Positions 15,819-24,018 of a stretch of DNA of 64,000 nucleotides are shown here, in pieces. This DNA comes from CAZRHR01 sp964599915 (lineage in GTDB: Bacteria; Bacteroidota; Bacteroidia; CAIKAF01): contig CAZRHR010000002.1 of assembly GCA_964599915.1 (NCBI GenBank), forward strand, positions 1 to 64,000, given 5' to 3'. Within the stretch, counting starts at the first letter, position 1, and each line of letters starts with the position of its first letter. A model generated the notes under the pieces. That model searched no databases. It saw only the letters and a program-made list of their open reading frames with translations, and had not been told where the DNA came from. Made by a program: the position numbers and the translations under genes.

Positions 15819-17609
15819 GTGTGGAAGACACTATTTCGTCGATTTTTTGCCCTACACAGGCTTCCTTTGCAATGGGCCAGAAAAAAACTGAATGCCTCCG
15901 CTTTTTTGTTTCTTTCCGCGATACTTACCGGAATTAGTGCAGGGCTGGCCGCGTATGCCTTAAAAAGTCTGGTGCATTATGTGAATGTATTTTTTATCCA
16001 AGAAAACCCCATTCCTTTCGGGCGGTACATGTTGCCCTTTTTCCCGATGATTGGCCTTTTGCTCTGTGTGTTTGTGGTGCGATATTTTTATAAAAACGAA
16101 GCAGGCAAAGGCATAGCGCGGGTTTTACAGGCCATTGCCAGACAAAACAGCGTAATTCCGCCCAACCGGATGCATTCGCAGGTGGTAACAGCTGGAATCA
16201 CTGTAGGACTTGGAGGTTCTTCCGGATTGGAAGGTCCCATTGTCGTTACAGGCGCCGCCATTGGCTCCAATTATGCCAGAAGTTATCGCTTGGGTTACCG
16301 GGAACGGACCTTGTTACTTGCTGCAGGTGTAGCCGGCGGAATCGCTGCCGTCTTCAATGCGCCTGTGGCCGGCCTGATGTTTGCCATTGAAATCATATTG
16401 GCCGGGGTAGTACTTACAGAATTTATGCCCTTGATTGTAGCGGCTGTTTCAGGCGCCTTATGCGGACAACTCCTTTTGCATCAAGGCGTCCTTTTCCATT
16501 TTGACCACCTGCCGTCTTTTTACATTAAAGACCTGCCTTGGTTCATTCTTTTAGGATTTTTAGCCGCCAACCTTTCCATTTATTATGGAAAAGCCACGCA
16601 TCAGGTGGAATTGTTTTTTTACCGGCTTCGCCATTGGCCTTACGCCCGAGCGGTGATGGGAGGTTTGGTTCTAGCGCTTTTGATTGCCCTATTTCCAGCC
16701 TTGTTTGGGGAAGGTTTTAGTTTTTTACAAGCTTTGATTGACGGGCATCCAGAGCGACTTTTACAAGGCAGCCTAATTCCCTGGCCTAGTACCTCTTCTT
16801 TTTGGCTTATATTGGTAATCGGCTGTACCGTCCTTTTTAAGTCCATTGCCACAGCCACCACCATTCATGCCGGCGGAAATGGAGGCAATTTTGCCCCTTC
16901 ACTTTTCATGGGCGGCATGCTTGGTTGGACATTCGCTCAGGTAATCAATTTGTTGTTTGATTCAGAAGTGTCGTCCACCCAATTTATGTTGGTGGGTATG
17001 GCCGGGATGTTATCAGGCGTCATGTATGCGCCTCTTACCGCCATTTTTTTGATTGCCGAAATTTCAGGCAGCTACACCTTAATATTACCCTTGATGGTGG
17101 TGGCAGCCGTAAGCTATTTTACGACAAGGTACCTTAGACCTATTTCTCCGGAAACTGCTTTACTCGTGGAAAAGGGAGAGATTTACACCGGCCATAAAGA
17201 CGAAAATGTCTTGCAAAATATTGCTTTAAGCAAAATTGTTGAAAAGGACATCTTGTCGCTGCGAGCAGAACAGACCTTGGGTGATTTGGTGGAAGCCATT
17301 CGGGCAAGTCCACGGCAAATTTTTGCCATTACCACAGAAAAAGGTGACTTTTTGGGACTCATTTCGTTGGAACAAGTCAAAACTATTCTTTTCGACAGAG
17401 AACAATATGAGGTGATTCGTTTAGAATCGCTTGTAAAGCCTCCAGTAGGAATTTTACCCGTAGATGCATCGATGAAAACGGTGATTCATATCTTTGAGGA
17501 GACCGGTGCATGGAATTTACCTGTGGTGCAAGGAAGCCAATTTATTGGGCTTATCTCCAGAAGCAGTGTTTTTTCCGCTTATCGCAATGAATTGATTCGC
17601 CAAAGCTAA
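15819..17609 (+). CDS. ClC family chloride channel/antiporter with CBS domains
   Basis: 596 aa with about ten membrane helices (30-440), then two CBS domains (about 465-525 and 535-590). ClC signatures: G-G-S-S-G-L-E-G-P-I near 130 (with the gating glutamate), G-x-F-x-P as G-G-N-F-A-P-S-L-F-M-G-G near 350, and an A-P-L-T-A motif near 405. Whether it is a channel or a proton antiporter cannot be told. The GTG at 15819 is the only start before residue 70 or so; it sits four bases after a -7 box, so either the message is leaderless or that box is not used. It overlaps the next gene by one base. Confidence 0.9.
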   Translation: MWKTLFRRFFALHRLPLQWARKKLNASAFLFLSAILTGISAGLAAYALKSLVHYVNVFFIQENPIPFGRYMLPFFPMIGLLLCVFVVRYFYKNEAGKGIARVLQAIARQNSVIPPNRMHSQVVTAGITVGLGGSSGLEGPIVVTGAAIGSNYARSYRLGYRERTLLLAAGVAGGIAAVFNAPVAGLMFAIEIILAGVVLTEFMPLIVAAVSGALCGQLLLHQGVLFHFDHLPSFYIKDLPWFILLGFLAANLSIYYGKATHQVELFFYRLRHWPYARAVMGGLVLALLIALFPALFGEGFSFLQALIDGHPERLLQGSLIPWPSTSSFWLILVIGCTVLFKSIATATTIHAGGNGGNFAPSLFMGGMLGWTFAQVINLLFDSEVSSTQFMLVGMAGMLSGVMYAPLTAIFLIAEISGSYTLILPLMVVAAVSYFTTRYLRPISPETALLVEKGEIYTGHKDENVLQNIALSKIVEKDILSLRAEQTLGDLVEAIRASPRQIFAITTEKGDFLGLISLEQVKTILFDREQYEVIRLESLVKPPVGILPVDASMKTVIHIFEETGAWNLPVVQGSQFIGLISRSSVFSAYRNELIRQS

Positions 17610-19282
17610 TGACCATTTCACGCACTTCAAGATGGCCTTGGATAGGAGTATTACTCCTGCATTTTTTACATTTTCTGCCGTATTTTATATCGAGTGACCC
17701 CTACATCCGCATTCATGATACCTTGGAAGGCGAGTTAGGCTGGTTGCATTTGCAGTCTATACAACCAGCACCTTTTTCCACCGCATCAGGGCAGGAAATT
17801 GCCCAAACCATGAACGGTTTGCCACGAGATGCCGTGCCCGGTCCATTTTCTATCGTGAATGTTTTTGTCCATGTATTTGGGACTTTCACAGGCTATATGA
17901 TTCACCGTGGCTTAGTGCATGTGGTGGCTTTTTGGAGCATGTATTGGCTGCTGGGAGGTCTGGGATATAAAAATGTCTGGCGTATTTGGGGCGCGTTGGT
18001 CTATAGTTTTGTGCCCTTTTTCTCGGTTTTTGGTATTGCCATTGCCGGACTTCCGGCCATTTGGGCGGCGGGACAAAGCTTGCTTCACCATCCCAAACAT
18101 GTGGGGGCCTGGCTTGTACTGCTAATTTTCCCCTTTTGGGCCAGTGCCATTTGGGGAGCGCCGGCTTCCGTTTTGATTTTAAGTTTGTTAGGCTTAGACT
18201 ATCTTAGGAAGCAACGTAAAATTCCTTGGGCAGCCGTCGGAGGCATGGTACTACATGTAGGAGGTTTCCTATTGGCCCTTTTTCCCATGCTGCGGCTGCT
18301 ATGTTGCCATCCGGATTTTATTTCTCATCGAACCGCCTATATTCCCGATCCCCCCGATTTTGCATCAGCGACTGGAGAGTTTTTACAGCTTTTATTTATT
18401 GGGCATTACCATACAGGCATACTTATGACCTTGCCTATTATTGTGGTGGCCTTGTTGTCCTTGGGTCGTGAAAAACCCTATCGATGGTTGTTCCCAGCCA
18501 TTTTTGCCATTTGCTTTTTTCAGGCCGGCTATCCACTGGCCGCGCCATTCTTTGAAAACCATCTTCCTTTCGTAGATGCCATACGGCCGAACCGATTGCA
18601 TACCTTACTGCCCATGTTATGGGTGGTTCTATTGGTCCGATCCCTCACCGCCATTGACTTGCATCAGTTGGGTAGGTGGATTCCGTCCATGGCTGTGGCG
18701 GCACAGCTAACCATTGGTTTTTTAGCCCATGATGAAATTTTACATAATTACAGAAACCTGCTTGGCTTTTCCAAATTCCCTGGACATAAAGCTTTTGTAG
18801 CCAAGCCTTTATTCGATGCCTTTAAAGCGCATACCGGCAAATCCCCTGAGAATTATCGGGTGATTTGTCTAGGCTTTCCTCCCGCAGTAGCTTGGTACAA
18901 TGGTTTATACACTTTAGACGGACTGCATGCCATTTATGATTTAAGGTACAAAAACAGATTCTACCGACTTATTGCCAGAGAATTAAACAGAGAACCGAAG
19001 CTAAAAAAATACTTTTTGAACTGGGGAAATCGGTGTTTTATCTTTTCTGCAGAAATTGGATTTCGTCCGGACGCTTTTATCCCAACCCTTCATCAAGGAA
19101 AACGAATTCAAAATCTTCTGCTCAATTCTGAGGCCTTTCAGGAAATGGGAGGTACCTACCTTTTATCCGCCTTACCCATAGAAAGTAGTGCTTTTAACCA
19201 TTTTACACTAAAAGAAACTATTACCTCACCGGAAATCCCTTGGAATTTGTACATTTACACCAGTTTTTCAACAGCTGAATGA
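17609..19282 (+). CDS. DUF6044-like polytopic membrane protein
   Basis: 557 aa with about ten to twelve membrane helices in the first 390 residues and a soluble C-terminal part. After the first helix comes a conserved-looking loop, I-R-I-H-D-T-L-E-G-E-L-G-W, and M-N-G-L-P-R, which recall DUF6044 proteins (Bacillus YkoS-like) and more broadly glycosyltransferase-type integral proteins with an acidic first loop. Family assignment is from memory of these motifs; the role is unknown. The ATG overlaps the channel gene stop (TAATG) and its own stop overlaps the next gene, so they form one operon. Confidence 0.65.
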   Translation: MTISRTSRWPWIGVLLLHFLHFLPYFISSDPYIRIHDTLEGELGWLHLQSIQPAPFSTASGQEIAQTMNGLPRDAVPGPFSIVNVFVHVFGTFTGYMIHRGLVHVVAFWSMYWLLGGLGYKNVWRIWGALVYSFVPFFSVFGIAIAGLPAIWAAGQSLLHHPKHVGAWLVLLIFPFWASAIWGAPASVLILSLLGLDYLRKQRKIPWAAVGGMVLHVGGFLLALFPMLRLLCCHPDFISHRTAYIPDPPDFASATGEFLQLLFIGHYHTGILMTLPIIVVALLSLGREKPYRWLFPAIFAICFFQAGYPLAAPFFENHLPFVDAIRPNRLHTLLPMLWVVLLVRSLTAIDLHQLGRWIPSMAVAAQLTIGFLAHDEILHNYRNLLGFSKFPGHKAFVAKPLFDAFKAHTGKSPENYRVICLGFPPAVAWYNGLYTLDGLHAIYDLRYKNRFYRLIARELNREPKLKKYFLNWGNRCFIFSAEIGFRPDAFIPTLHQGKRIQNLLLNSEAFQEMGGTYLLSALPIESSAFNHFTLKETITSPEIPWNLYIYTSFSTAE

Positions 19283-19545
19283 ATATTTTTACTTATCCGC
19301 GCCGCTATGTCCAAGTTTTGTGGATGCTACTCATACCAGCGGGGCTTCCGGCATTCCTGGCATGGCTTGTGGCAGAAAGGCAACTACATCGTGGAGAATT
19401 TGCCAAGGCCAGAAAAAATACCAAACTAGGTTTTAGGCTCCTAAATATTGGGGTGGCGATTTCACTTATGGCCATAGTTGCTGCAGGAGTCATCGTGGTT
19501 TGGATGGGAGGAAGTCTTATACCTGCCATCGGCTCTTTCTACTGA
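19279..19545 (+). CDS. Small two-helix membrane protein, CD225/dispanin-like
   Basis: 88 aa with two membrane helices (about 13-30 and 55-80) separated by a short basic loop, A-E-R-Q-L-H-R-G-E-F-A-K-A-R-K-N. The helix, then G-[DE]-x-x-x-A-x-x-x-S/N pattern recalls the CD225/dispanin family, but the match is partial. It starts within the stop of the DUF6044-like gene (ATGA). Confidence 0.5.
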   Translation: MNIFTYPRRYVQVLWMLLIPAGLPAFLAWLVAERQLHRGEFAKARKNTKLGFRLLNIGVAISLMAIVAAGVIVVWMGGSLIPAIGSFY

Positions 19546-19590
19546 AAAAGGGCTTTTTGACAACATGAATTCATTCTATCTCTAATACTT

Positions 19591-20022
19591 ATGGAAACAG
19601 GAATATTGCATTTACACGGCGGCCTGCGCTATATCGTTTTGGCTTTGCTGATTTGGGCCATTGTATCCAATCTTTTGCGCAAAGGTCAGCCTTTTGGGTC
19701 GGCCGATCGCAAATTGGCCATGTTTGCCATGGTGTCTACGCATATTCAATTGGTTTTGGGCATTTTGTTGTGGGTATTGTTGGGTCATGTGAACAATTTG
19801 GCCATGATGGACAATGCCGTTTTACGTTTCAAAGCGCTTGAACATCCAGTGGCCATGCTGCTTGGCATCATTCTTATTACCGTCGGCTACTCTACCGCCA
19901 AGCGCATGAAAAACGATGCGGCCAAGCGCAAACGCATTGCCCTATTTTATGCCTTAGGTTTACTCGTCATTTTATCCCGCATACCATGGCCCTTTGTTGT
20001 AGAAGGTGGAAAATGGTTTTAA
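19591..20022 (+). CDS. Four-helix membrane protein, possibly haem-binding
   Basis: 143 aa with four membrane helices (about 10-29, 45-70, 88-105, 118-138). Histidines occur at or near helix ends: L-H-L-H-G-G-L-R-Y at the N-terminus, S-T-H-I-Q-L in helix two and E-H-P-V-A-M before helix three. Proteins of this type in the phylum are often labelled cytochrome b-like; haem ligation by these histidines is inference. The gene overlaps a c-type cytochrome lipoprotein gene by ten bases, which supports a redox setting. Confidence 0.6.
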   Translation: METGILHLHGGLRYIVLALLIWAIVSNLLRKGQPFGSADRKLAMFAMVSTHIQLVLGILLWVLLGHVNNLAMMDNAVLRFKALEHPVAMLLGIILITVGYSTAKRMKNDAAKRKRIALFYALGLLVILSRIPWPFVVEGGKWF

Positions 20023-20327
20023 GCCTTTTTTCCTTTTTTCCTTTGGTATTTTTTATGGCGTGTCAGCAGGGAAGCCCAAGTGCCTCTGCTACAACCCATG
20101 ACCAACAAGCCGGAACATCTGTTTATCAAAAATATTGCGTGGCCTGCCACGGTAGCCAAGGAGATTTAGGCCTTCAAGGAGCGCCCAACTTGAAAACCTC
20201 TGCGCTGGATGAACAAGCACGCATCGAAGTGATTACCCATGGACGTGGCGTGATGCCCGCTTATGAAGTATTGCTAACCAAAGAAGAAATACAGGCGGTT
20301 GCCCAATACACCTTGTCTTTACAATGA
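20013..20327 (+). CDS. Lipoprotein c-type cytochrome (class I)
   Basis: 104 aa from the ATG at 20013. A signal peptide with lipobox (V-F-F-M-A-C) anchors it to a membrane on the outside. The single haem site is C-V-A-C-H near residue 44, and G-V-M-P-A-Y near 80 supplies the likely axial methionine, the layout of small monohaem cytochromes c. It overlaps the four-helix membrane gene upstream (10 bases) and hflX downstream (4 bases). An electron-carrier role with the upstream membrane protein is an inference. Confidence 0.85.
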   Translation: MVLSLFSFFPLVFFMACQQGSPSASATTHDQQAGTSVYQKYCVACHGSQGDLGLQGAPNLKTSALDEQARIEVITHGRGVMPAYEVLLTKEEIQAVAQYTLSLQ

Positions 20328-21550
20328 TAGACAACCCAACGTATAAAAAATTAAGCGACACGCCGGAAAAAGCGGTACTTATTGGCATCATTCATCAGCA
20401 CCAATCCGAAGCACAACTCAAAGAGTATCTGGATGAACTTGCTTTTCTGGTAGATACGGCCGGTGCAGAGGAGATGAAGCGCTTTGTTCAGAAACTGGAC
20501 AAACCTAATCCCTCCACCTTTATTGGCTCTGGAAAAATTGAAGAGGTCAGGGAATTTGTAGAAATGGCCGGGGTAGATATGCTGGTGTTCGATGATGAGT
20601 TGAGTCCATCTCAATTAAAAAACATTGAAAAAATCTTTAATCCGGACCCTAACAGCCTGGAAAAGAAGGTAAAAGTATTGGATCGAACCCACCTTATCCT
20701 CGATATTTTTGCCCAAAGGGCACGCACATCGCATGCTAGAACCCAAGTAGAATTGGCACAATATCAATACCTTTTGCCTCGTCTAACCCGTATGTGGACG
20801 CATTTGGAACGACAAAAAGGCGGTATTGGAATGCGTGGACCCGGAGAAACGGAAATAGAAACCGACCGAAGGATCATTCGGGAAAAAATTGCCTTGCTGC
20901 GAGACAAGCTGAAAACCATCGACTTGCAGATGGCCACCCAAAGAAAAAACCGGGGCGAATTGGTCCGGGTAGCGCTGGTGGGTTATACCAACGTAGGGAA
21001 AAGCACCCTGATGACCTTGTTGAGTAAATCCGAAGTGTTTGCAGAAAACAAACTATTTGCCACTTTAGATACCACTGTTCGAAAAGTGGTTCTTGAAAAT
21101 TTACCCTTTCTACTGTCCGATACCGTAGGATTTATCCGAAAACTACCTACTCAATTGGTAGAATCCTTTAAATCGACCTTGGACGAAGTGCGGGAATCGG
21201 ACCTTTTGTTGCATGTGGTAGACATCAGTCATCCCCAATTTGAAGCACAAATTCAAGTGGTTCAAAAGACCTTGGCAGAAATTGGCGCCGGAGATAAACC
21301 CGTATTGATGGTCTTCAATAAAATTGACCAATTCCAAACGCCGGAATTTGACCCATTTGATTTGGGAGAAACGCCGGCACCACTGGATTTAGAGCAATTG
21401 CAACGTACCTGGATGAACCGCGGCGACGTGGAAGCCATTTTTATTTCAGCTGTTCAAAGAACCCATTTGGACGCATTTCGAAAAGTTTTGTATGATAAAA
21501 TCGCCGCCATACATCGGGAGCGGTATCCTTACAACCATTTTTTATATTAA
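20324..21550 (+). CDS. hflX: Ribosome-associated GTPase HflX
   Basis: HflX splits stalled or heat-damaged ribosomes. The 408-aa protein has the N-terminal HflX domain with the glycine-rich G-S-G-K-I-E-E near 65, a helical linker with R-G-P-G-E-T-E-I-E-T-D-R-R near 175, and the G domain: G1 G-Y-T-N-V-G-K-S-T near 215, G3 D-T-V-G-F-I near 265, G4 N-K-I-D near 330. Length is standard. The ATG overlaps the cytochrome stop (ATGA). rsmB follows two bases after the stop. Confidence 0.95.
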   Translation: MIDNPTYKKLSDTPEKAVLIGIIHQHQSEAQLKEYLDELAFLVDTAGAEEMKRFVQKLDKPNPSTFIGSGKIEEVREFVEMAGVDMLVFDDELSPSQLKNIEKIFNPDPNSLEKKVKVLDRTHLILDIFAQRARTSHARTQVELAQYQYLLPRLTRMWTHLERQKGGIGMRGPGETEIETDRRIIREKIALLRDKLKTIDLQMATQRKNRGELVRVALVGYTNVGKSTLMTLLSKSEVFAENKLFATLDTTVRKVVLENLPFLLSDTVGFIRKLPTQLVESFKSTLDEVRESDLLLHVVDISHPQFEAQIQVVQKTLAEIGAGDKPVLMVFNKIDQFQTPEFDPFDLGETPAPLDLEQLQRTWMNRGDVEAIFISAVQRTHLDAFRKVLYDKIAAIHRERYPYNHFLY

Positions 21551-21552
21551 GC

Positions 21553-22734
21553 ATGTACCCAGCCCATTTTTTTGCGGTTCATCAAGCGCTGGAAACCATA
21601 TTTTCCGGACAAAAGCCGGCAGATAAGGTGTTAGAACAGCTTTTCAAAACCCAGAAAAAAATGGGAGGGAAAGACCGTGGCGTTATTGCAGAAGCCACGT
21701 ATGGCACCGTCCGTTTTTGGCGATTACTCAACACCCTTTCGGGGCGAGAGGCCACAGACCTGTCCATCGAGGCCAACGGAATCCGCGTAGGACTGTGGCA
21801 TAGGCTACAAGGAAAAGCGGTTCCTGCCTTGAAAGAATGTACCCAAGCAGGGAAAATAGACCTTGCCGGAATAAAACATTTACCCCACGCCGTGCGGGCC
21901 TCCATACCAGATTGGTTGGAAGACCTTGGAGACAAAGCCTATGGCCATCAATGGCCAACGCTTATGGAAGCATTGAATCAGCCGGCACCCGTCCATTTCC
22001 GAATCAATACGCTGAAAATAGCCCCGAAAAACTTTTTTTCCGAAACCACTTTACCCGTTCGACCGGTGGAACATTTCCCCTATGGTGCGGTAGCAAAAGA
22101 AAGAATGTCGGTATTTCGGCACCCGGAGTATTTAGCAGGACAAATTGAAATTCAGGATTTAGGCTCCCAGCAGATTGGACCGTTTTTAGAGGTGACACCA
22201 GGAATGCGCGTGATTGATGCCTGTGCAGGTGGAGGTGGAAAAGCCCTTCATTTGGCAGCTTTAATGGAAAATAAAGGGCAAATCCTGGCCATGGACATTC
22301 ATGGTTGGAAACTTGAACAAGTAAAAATTAGGGCTAAAAGGGCTGGTGCACACAATCTGGAAATCCGGGTCATAGAAAACCAAAAAACCATCAAACGCTT
22401 AGCCAAATCGGCCGATCGGGTGTTGCTCGATGTGCCATGTTCCGGATTGGGCGTTTTGCGAAGAAATCCGGATGCCAAATGGAAAATGCAACCGGAGAGA
22501 ATACAGGAACTCATTCAAATACAAAGAGACATCCTAGATAAGTATGCGGAGATGGTGAAGCCGGGTGGAAAATTGGTGTATGCCACCTGTTCTATTCTGG
22601 TGGAAGAAAACCAAGCCCAGGTTCAGCATTTTTTACAAAATCATACAGACTTCACCTTTGAGGAAGATCATTTTCAACCTCCCGGCCTCACCGATGGGTT
22701 TTACATGGCCCGAATGAAAAGAAAGGCGGAGTAG
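21553..22734 (+). CDS. rsmB: RsmB-like 16S rRNA m5C methyltransferase
   Basis: 393 aa of the NOL1/NOP2/Sun family, which methylate cytosine C5 in rRNA (C967 for RsmB). An N-terminal NusB-like helical part (about 1-130) precedes the Rossmann methyltransferase: S-adenosylmethionine loop D-A-C-A-G-G-G-G-K near 220, catalytic-site motif IV L-L-D-V-P-C-S-G-L-G near 295, and motif VI Y-A-T-C-S-I near 345, giving the two active cysteines. The NusB-like N-terminus favours RsmB over other Sun members; the exact target base is inferred. The repeat array begins about 20 bases downstream. Confidence 0.85.
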   Translation: MYPAHFFAVHQALETIFSGQKPADKVLEQLFKTQKKMGGKDRGVIAEATYGTVRFWRLLNTLSGREATDLSIEANGIRVGLWHRLQGKAVPALKECTQAGKIDLAGIKHLPHAVRASIPDWLEDLGDKAYGHQWPTLMEALNQPAPVHFRINTLKIAPKNFFSETTLPVRPVEHFPYGAVAKERMSVFRHPEYLAGQIEIQDLGSQQIGPFLEVTPGMRVIDACAGGGGKALHLAALMENKGQILAMDIHGWKLEQVKIRAKRAGAHNLEIRVIENQKTIKRLAKSADRVLLDVPCSGLGVLRRNPDAKWKMQPERIQELIQIQRDILDKYAEMVKPGGKLVYATCSILVEENQAQVQHFLQNHTDFTFEEDHFQPPGLTDGFYMARMKRKAE

Positions 22735-22755
22735 GGTTAGACTAATTAAATCATA

Positions 22756-22847
22756 TTGAGTCCATCGAAACGTGGCCGTTGAGTCTACCGAAACGCGGTC
22801 GTTGAGTCTACCGAAACGTGGTCGTTGAGTTTACCGAAACGAATAAG
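22756..22847 (+). repeat. 23-bp minisatellite block of four units
   Basis: TTGAG starts at 22756, 22779, 22802 and 22825, exactly 23 bases apart. The shared core is TTGAGTYTACCGAAACG, followed by YGGYCG. Two-unit blocks lie at 23005 and 23208. Confidence 0.92.
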
Positions 22848-22941
22848 GCGACAATCGAAATTTGGGGCTACGCCCACCCCTCCCCGTAGTCAATTTATCG
22901 AAACAGTCCGACATCATTCGGATATTAAACGTGTATAATTG

Positions 22942-23437
22942 ATTAAAATTGATGGGTCTAAGATTTCAATAATTCCTCAGGACCAATTTGATAAAATGCC
23001 TTGGTTGAGCGCGCCGAAACGCGGTCGTTGAGTTTATCGAAACGAATAAGGCGAATACCAAAAATTGGGGCTACGCCCACCCCTCCCCGTAGTCAATTTA
23101 TCGAAACAGTCCGACATCATTCGGATATTAAACGTGTATAATTGATTAAAATTGATGGGTCTAAGATTTCAATAATTGCTCAGGACCAATTTGATAAAAT
23201 GCCTTGGTTGAGCGCGCCGAAACGTGGTCGTTGAGTTTACCGAAACGAATAAGGCGACAATCGAAATTTGGGGCTACGCCCACCCCTCCCCGTGGTCAAT
23301 CTATAGAAATAGTCCCACATCATTCGGATAGTAAACGTGTATAAACGATTAAAATTAATGGTGCTGAGATTTCAATTATTACTCAGAACCCATTTGATAA
23401 AATGCCGTGGTTGAGTTTACCGAAACGCGGCCGTTGA
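22942..23437 (+). repeat. Three repeated copies of a KilA-N 5' segment
   Basis: Within the long repeat, frames of 29 codons plus TGA occur at 22942-23031, 23145-23234 and 23348-23437. They read I-K-I-x-G-x-x-I-S-I-I, then x-Q-x-x-F-D-K-M-P-W-L-S and end P-K-R-G-R. The first part matches the start of the KilA-N gene remnant at 23643; the end comes from the minisatellite. All three are free of internal stops but have no ATG; the first two could only use TTG. Confidence 0.7.
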
Positions 23438-23548
23438 GTTTACCGAAACGTGGTCGTTGAGTCTATCGAAACGTGGTCGTTGAGTTTACCGAAACGCGGC
23501 CGTTGAGTCTGCCGAAACGTGGTCGTTGAGTCCATCGAAACGAATAAG
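23411..23548 (+). repeat. 23-bp minisatellite block of six units
   Basis: TTGAG starts at 23411, 23434, 23457, 23480, 23503 and 23526. Units differ mainly at YTACC/CCATC/CTGCC and the C/T before GG. The four units beyond the usual two explain the longer fourth repeat period. Confidence 0.92.
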
Positions 23549-23639
23549 GCGAAAACCAAAAATTGGGGCTACGCCCACCCCTCCCCGTGGTCAATCTATA
23601 GAAATAGTCCCACATCATTCGGATAGTAAACGTGTATAA

Positions 23640-24007
23640 ACGATTAAAATTGATGGTGCTGAGATGTCAATAATTGCTCAGGAGCAATTTTATTTCGCTT
23701 ACAGATATGACCAGAAGTCAAATGCAAGATGTGGTTATTATTAAATGGCTTAGCTTAAAAAGTACCATTGAATACCTTGGTGTATGGTAAGCCTCGTACA
23801 ACCCTGATTTTAATTACACCGAATCCGGTACAATTAGAAATGGAGTAGGCAGCAATACCTTTGATTTATTTGTTAAAAACAGGATAGATGCAACCAACGT
23901 CTATTGGTCTTTCTGCAAAAGCCGGCAGATATGGTGGAACCTACGGGCACAAAGACATTGCTTTCCATGTTGGAATGTGGATTCGTGTTATACTCCTTTT
24001 TCCCTAG
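23640..24007 (+). pseudogene. Degenerate KilA-N domain gene
   Basis: Read across two frameshifts, the sequence encodes a KilA-N DNA-binding domain, found mainly in phage and mobile-element proteins. The pieces are T-I-K-I-D-G-A-E-M-S-I-I-A-Q-E-Q-F (23640-23690), I-S-L-T-D-M ... T-I-E-Y-L-G-V-W (23692-23787), A-S-Y-N-P-D-F-N ... N-T-F-D-L-F-V-K ... T-N-V (to 23901), and I-G-L-S-A-K-A-G-R-Y-G-G-T-Y-G-H-K-D-I-A-F (from 23903). An extra T near 23691, TAA at 23788-23790 and an extra base near 23902 break it. TAG at 24005 ends it just after M-W-I, so the C-terminal half of a typical 250-300 aa protein is lost. No ATG survives at the 5' end. It abuts the opposing manC gene. Confidence 0.85.
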
Positions 24008-24018
24008 CCACCAACCGC

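Larger units (their letters stand above)
22756..23691 (+). repeat. Nested tandem repeat array (203-bp and 23-bp periods)
   Basis: A GC-rich core beginning GGGGCTACGCCCACC recurs at 22864, 23067, 23270 and 23565. The first three are exactly 203 bases apart; the last gap is 295, and the extra 92 bases equal four 23-bp units. Each long unit is a block of 23-bp units, the GC-rich core, a segment with the small inverted repeat CCGA...TCGG, and the first codons of a KilA-N gene. Units 1-2 and 3-4 are most alike (for example TAATTG versus TAAACG near 22937 and 23343). The array fills the gap between rsmB and the KilA-N remnant. No transposase or integrase is present. Confidence 0.92.

Noticed and set aside
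23672..23689. Perfect 18-bp palindrome AATTGCTCAGGAGCAATT
   Set aside because: It falls inside the KilA-N codons I-I-A-Q-E-Q-F and the matching positions in other copies break the symmetry, so it is most likely chance.
22756..23691. CRISPR-like regular repeats
   Set aside because: The 23-bp units abut directly with no unique spacers, the long unit repeats its interior too, and no cas genes are present. It is a minisatellite inside a higher-order tandem repeat.
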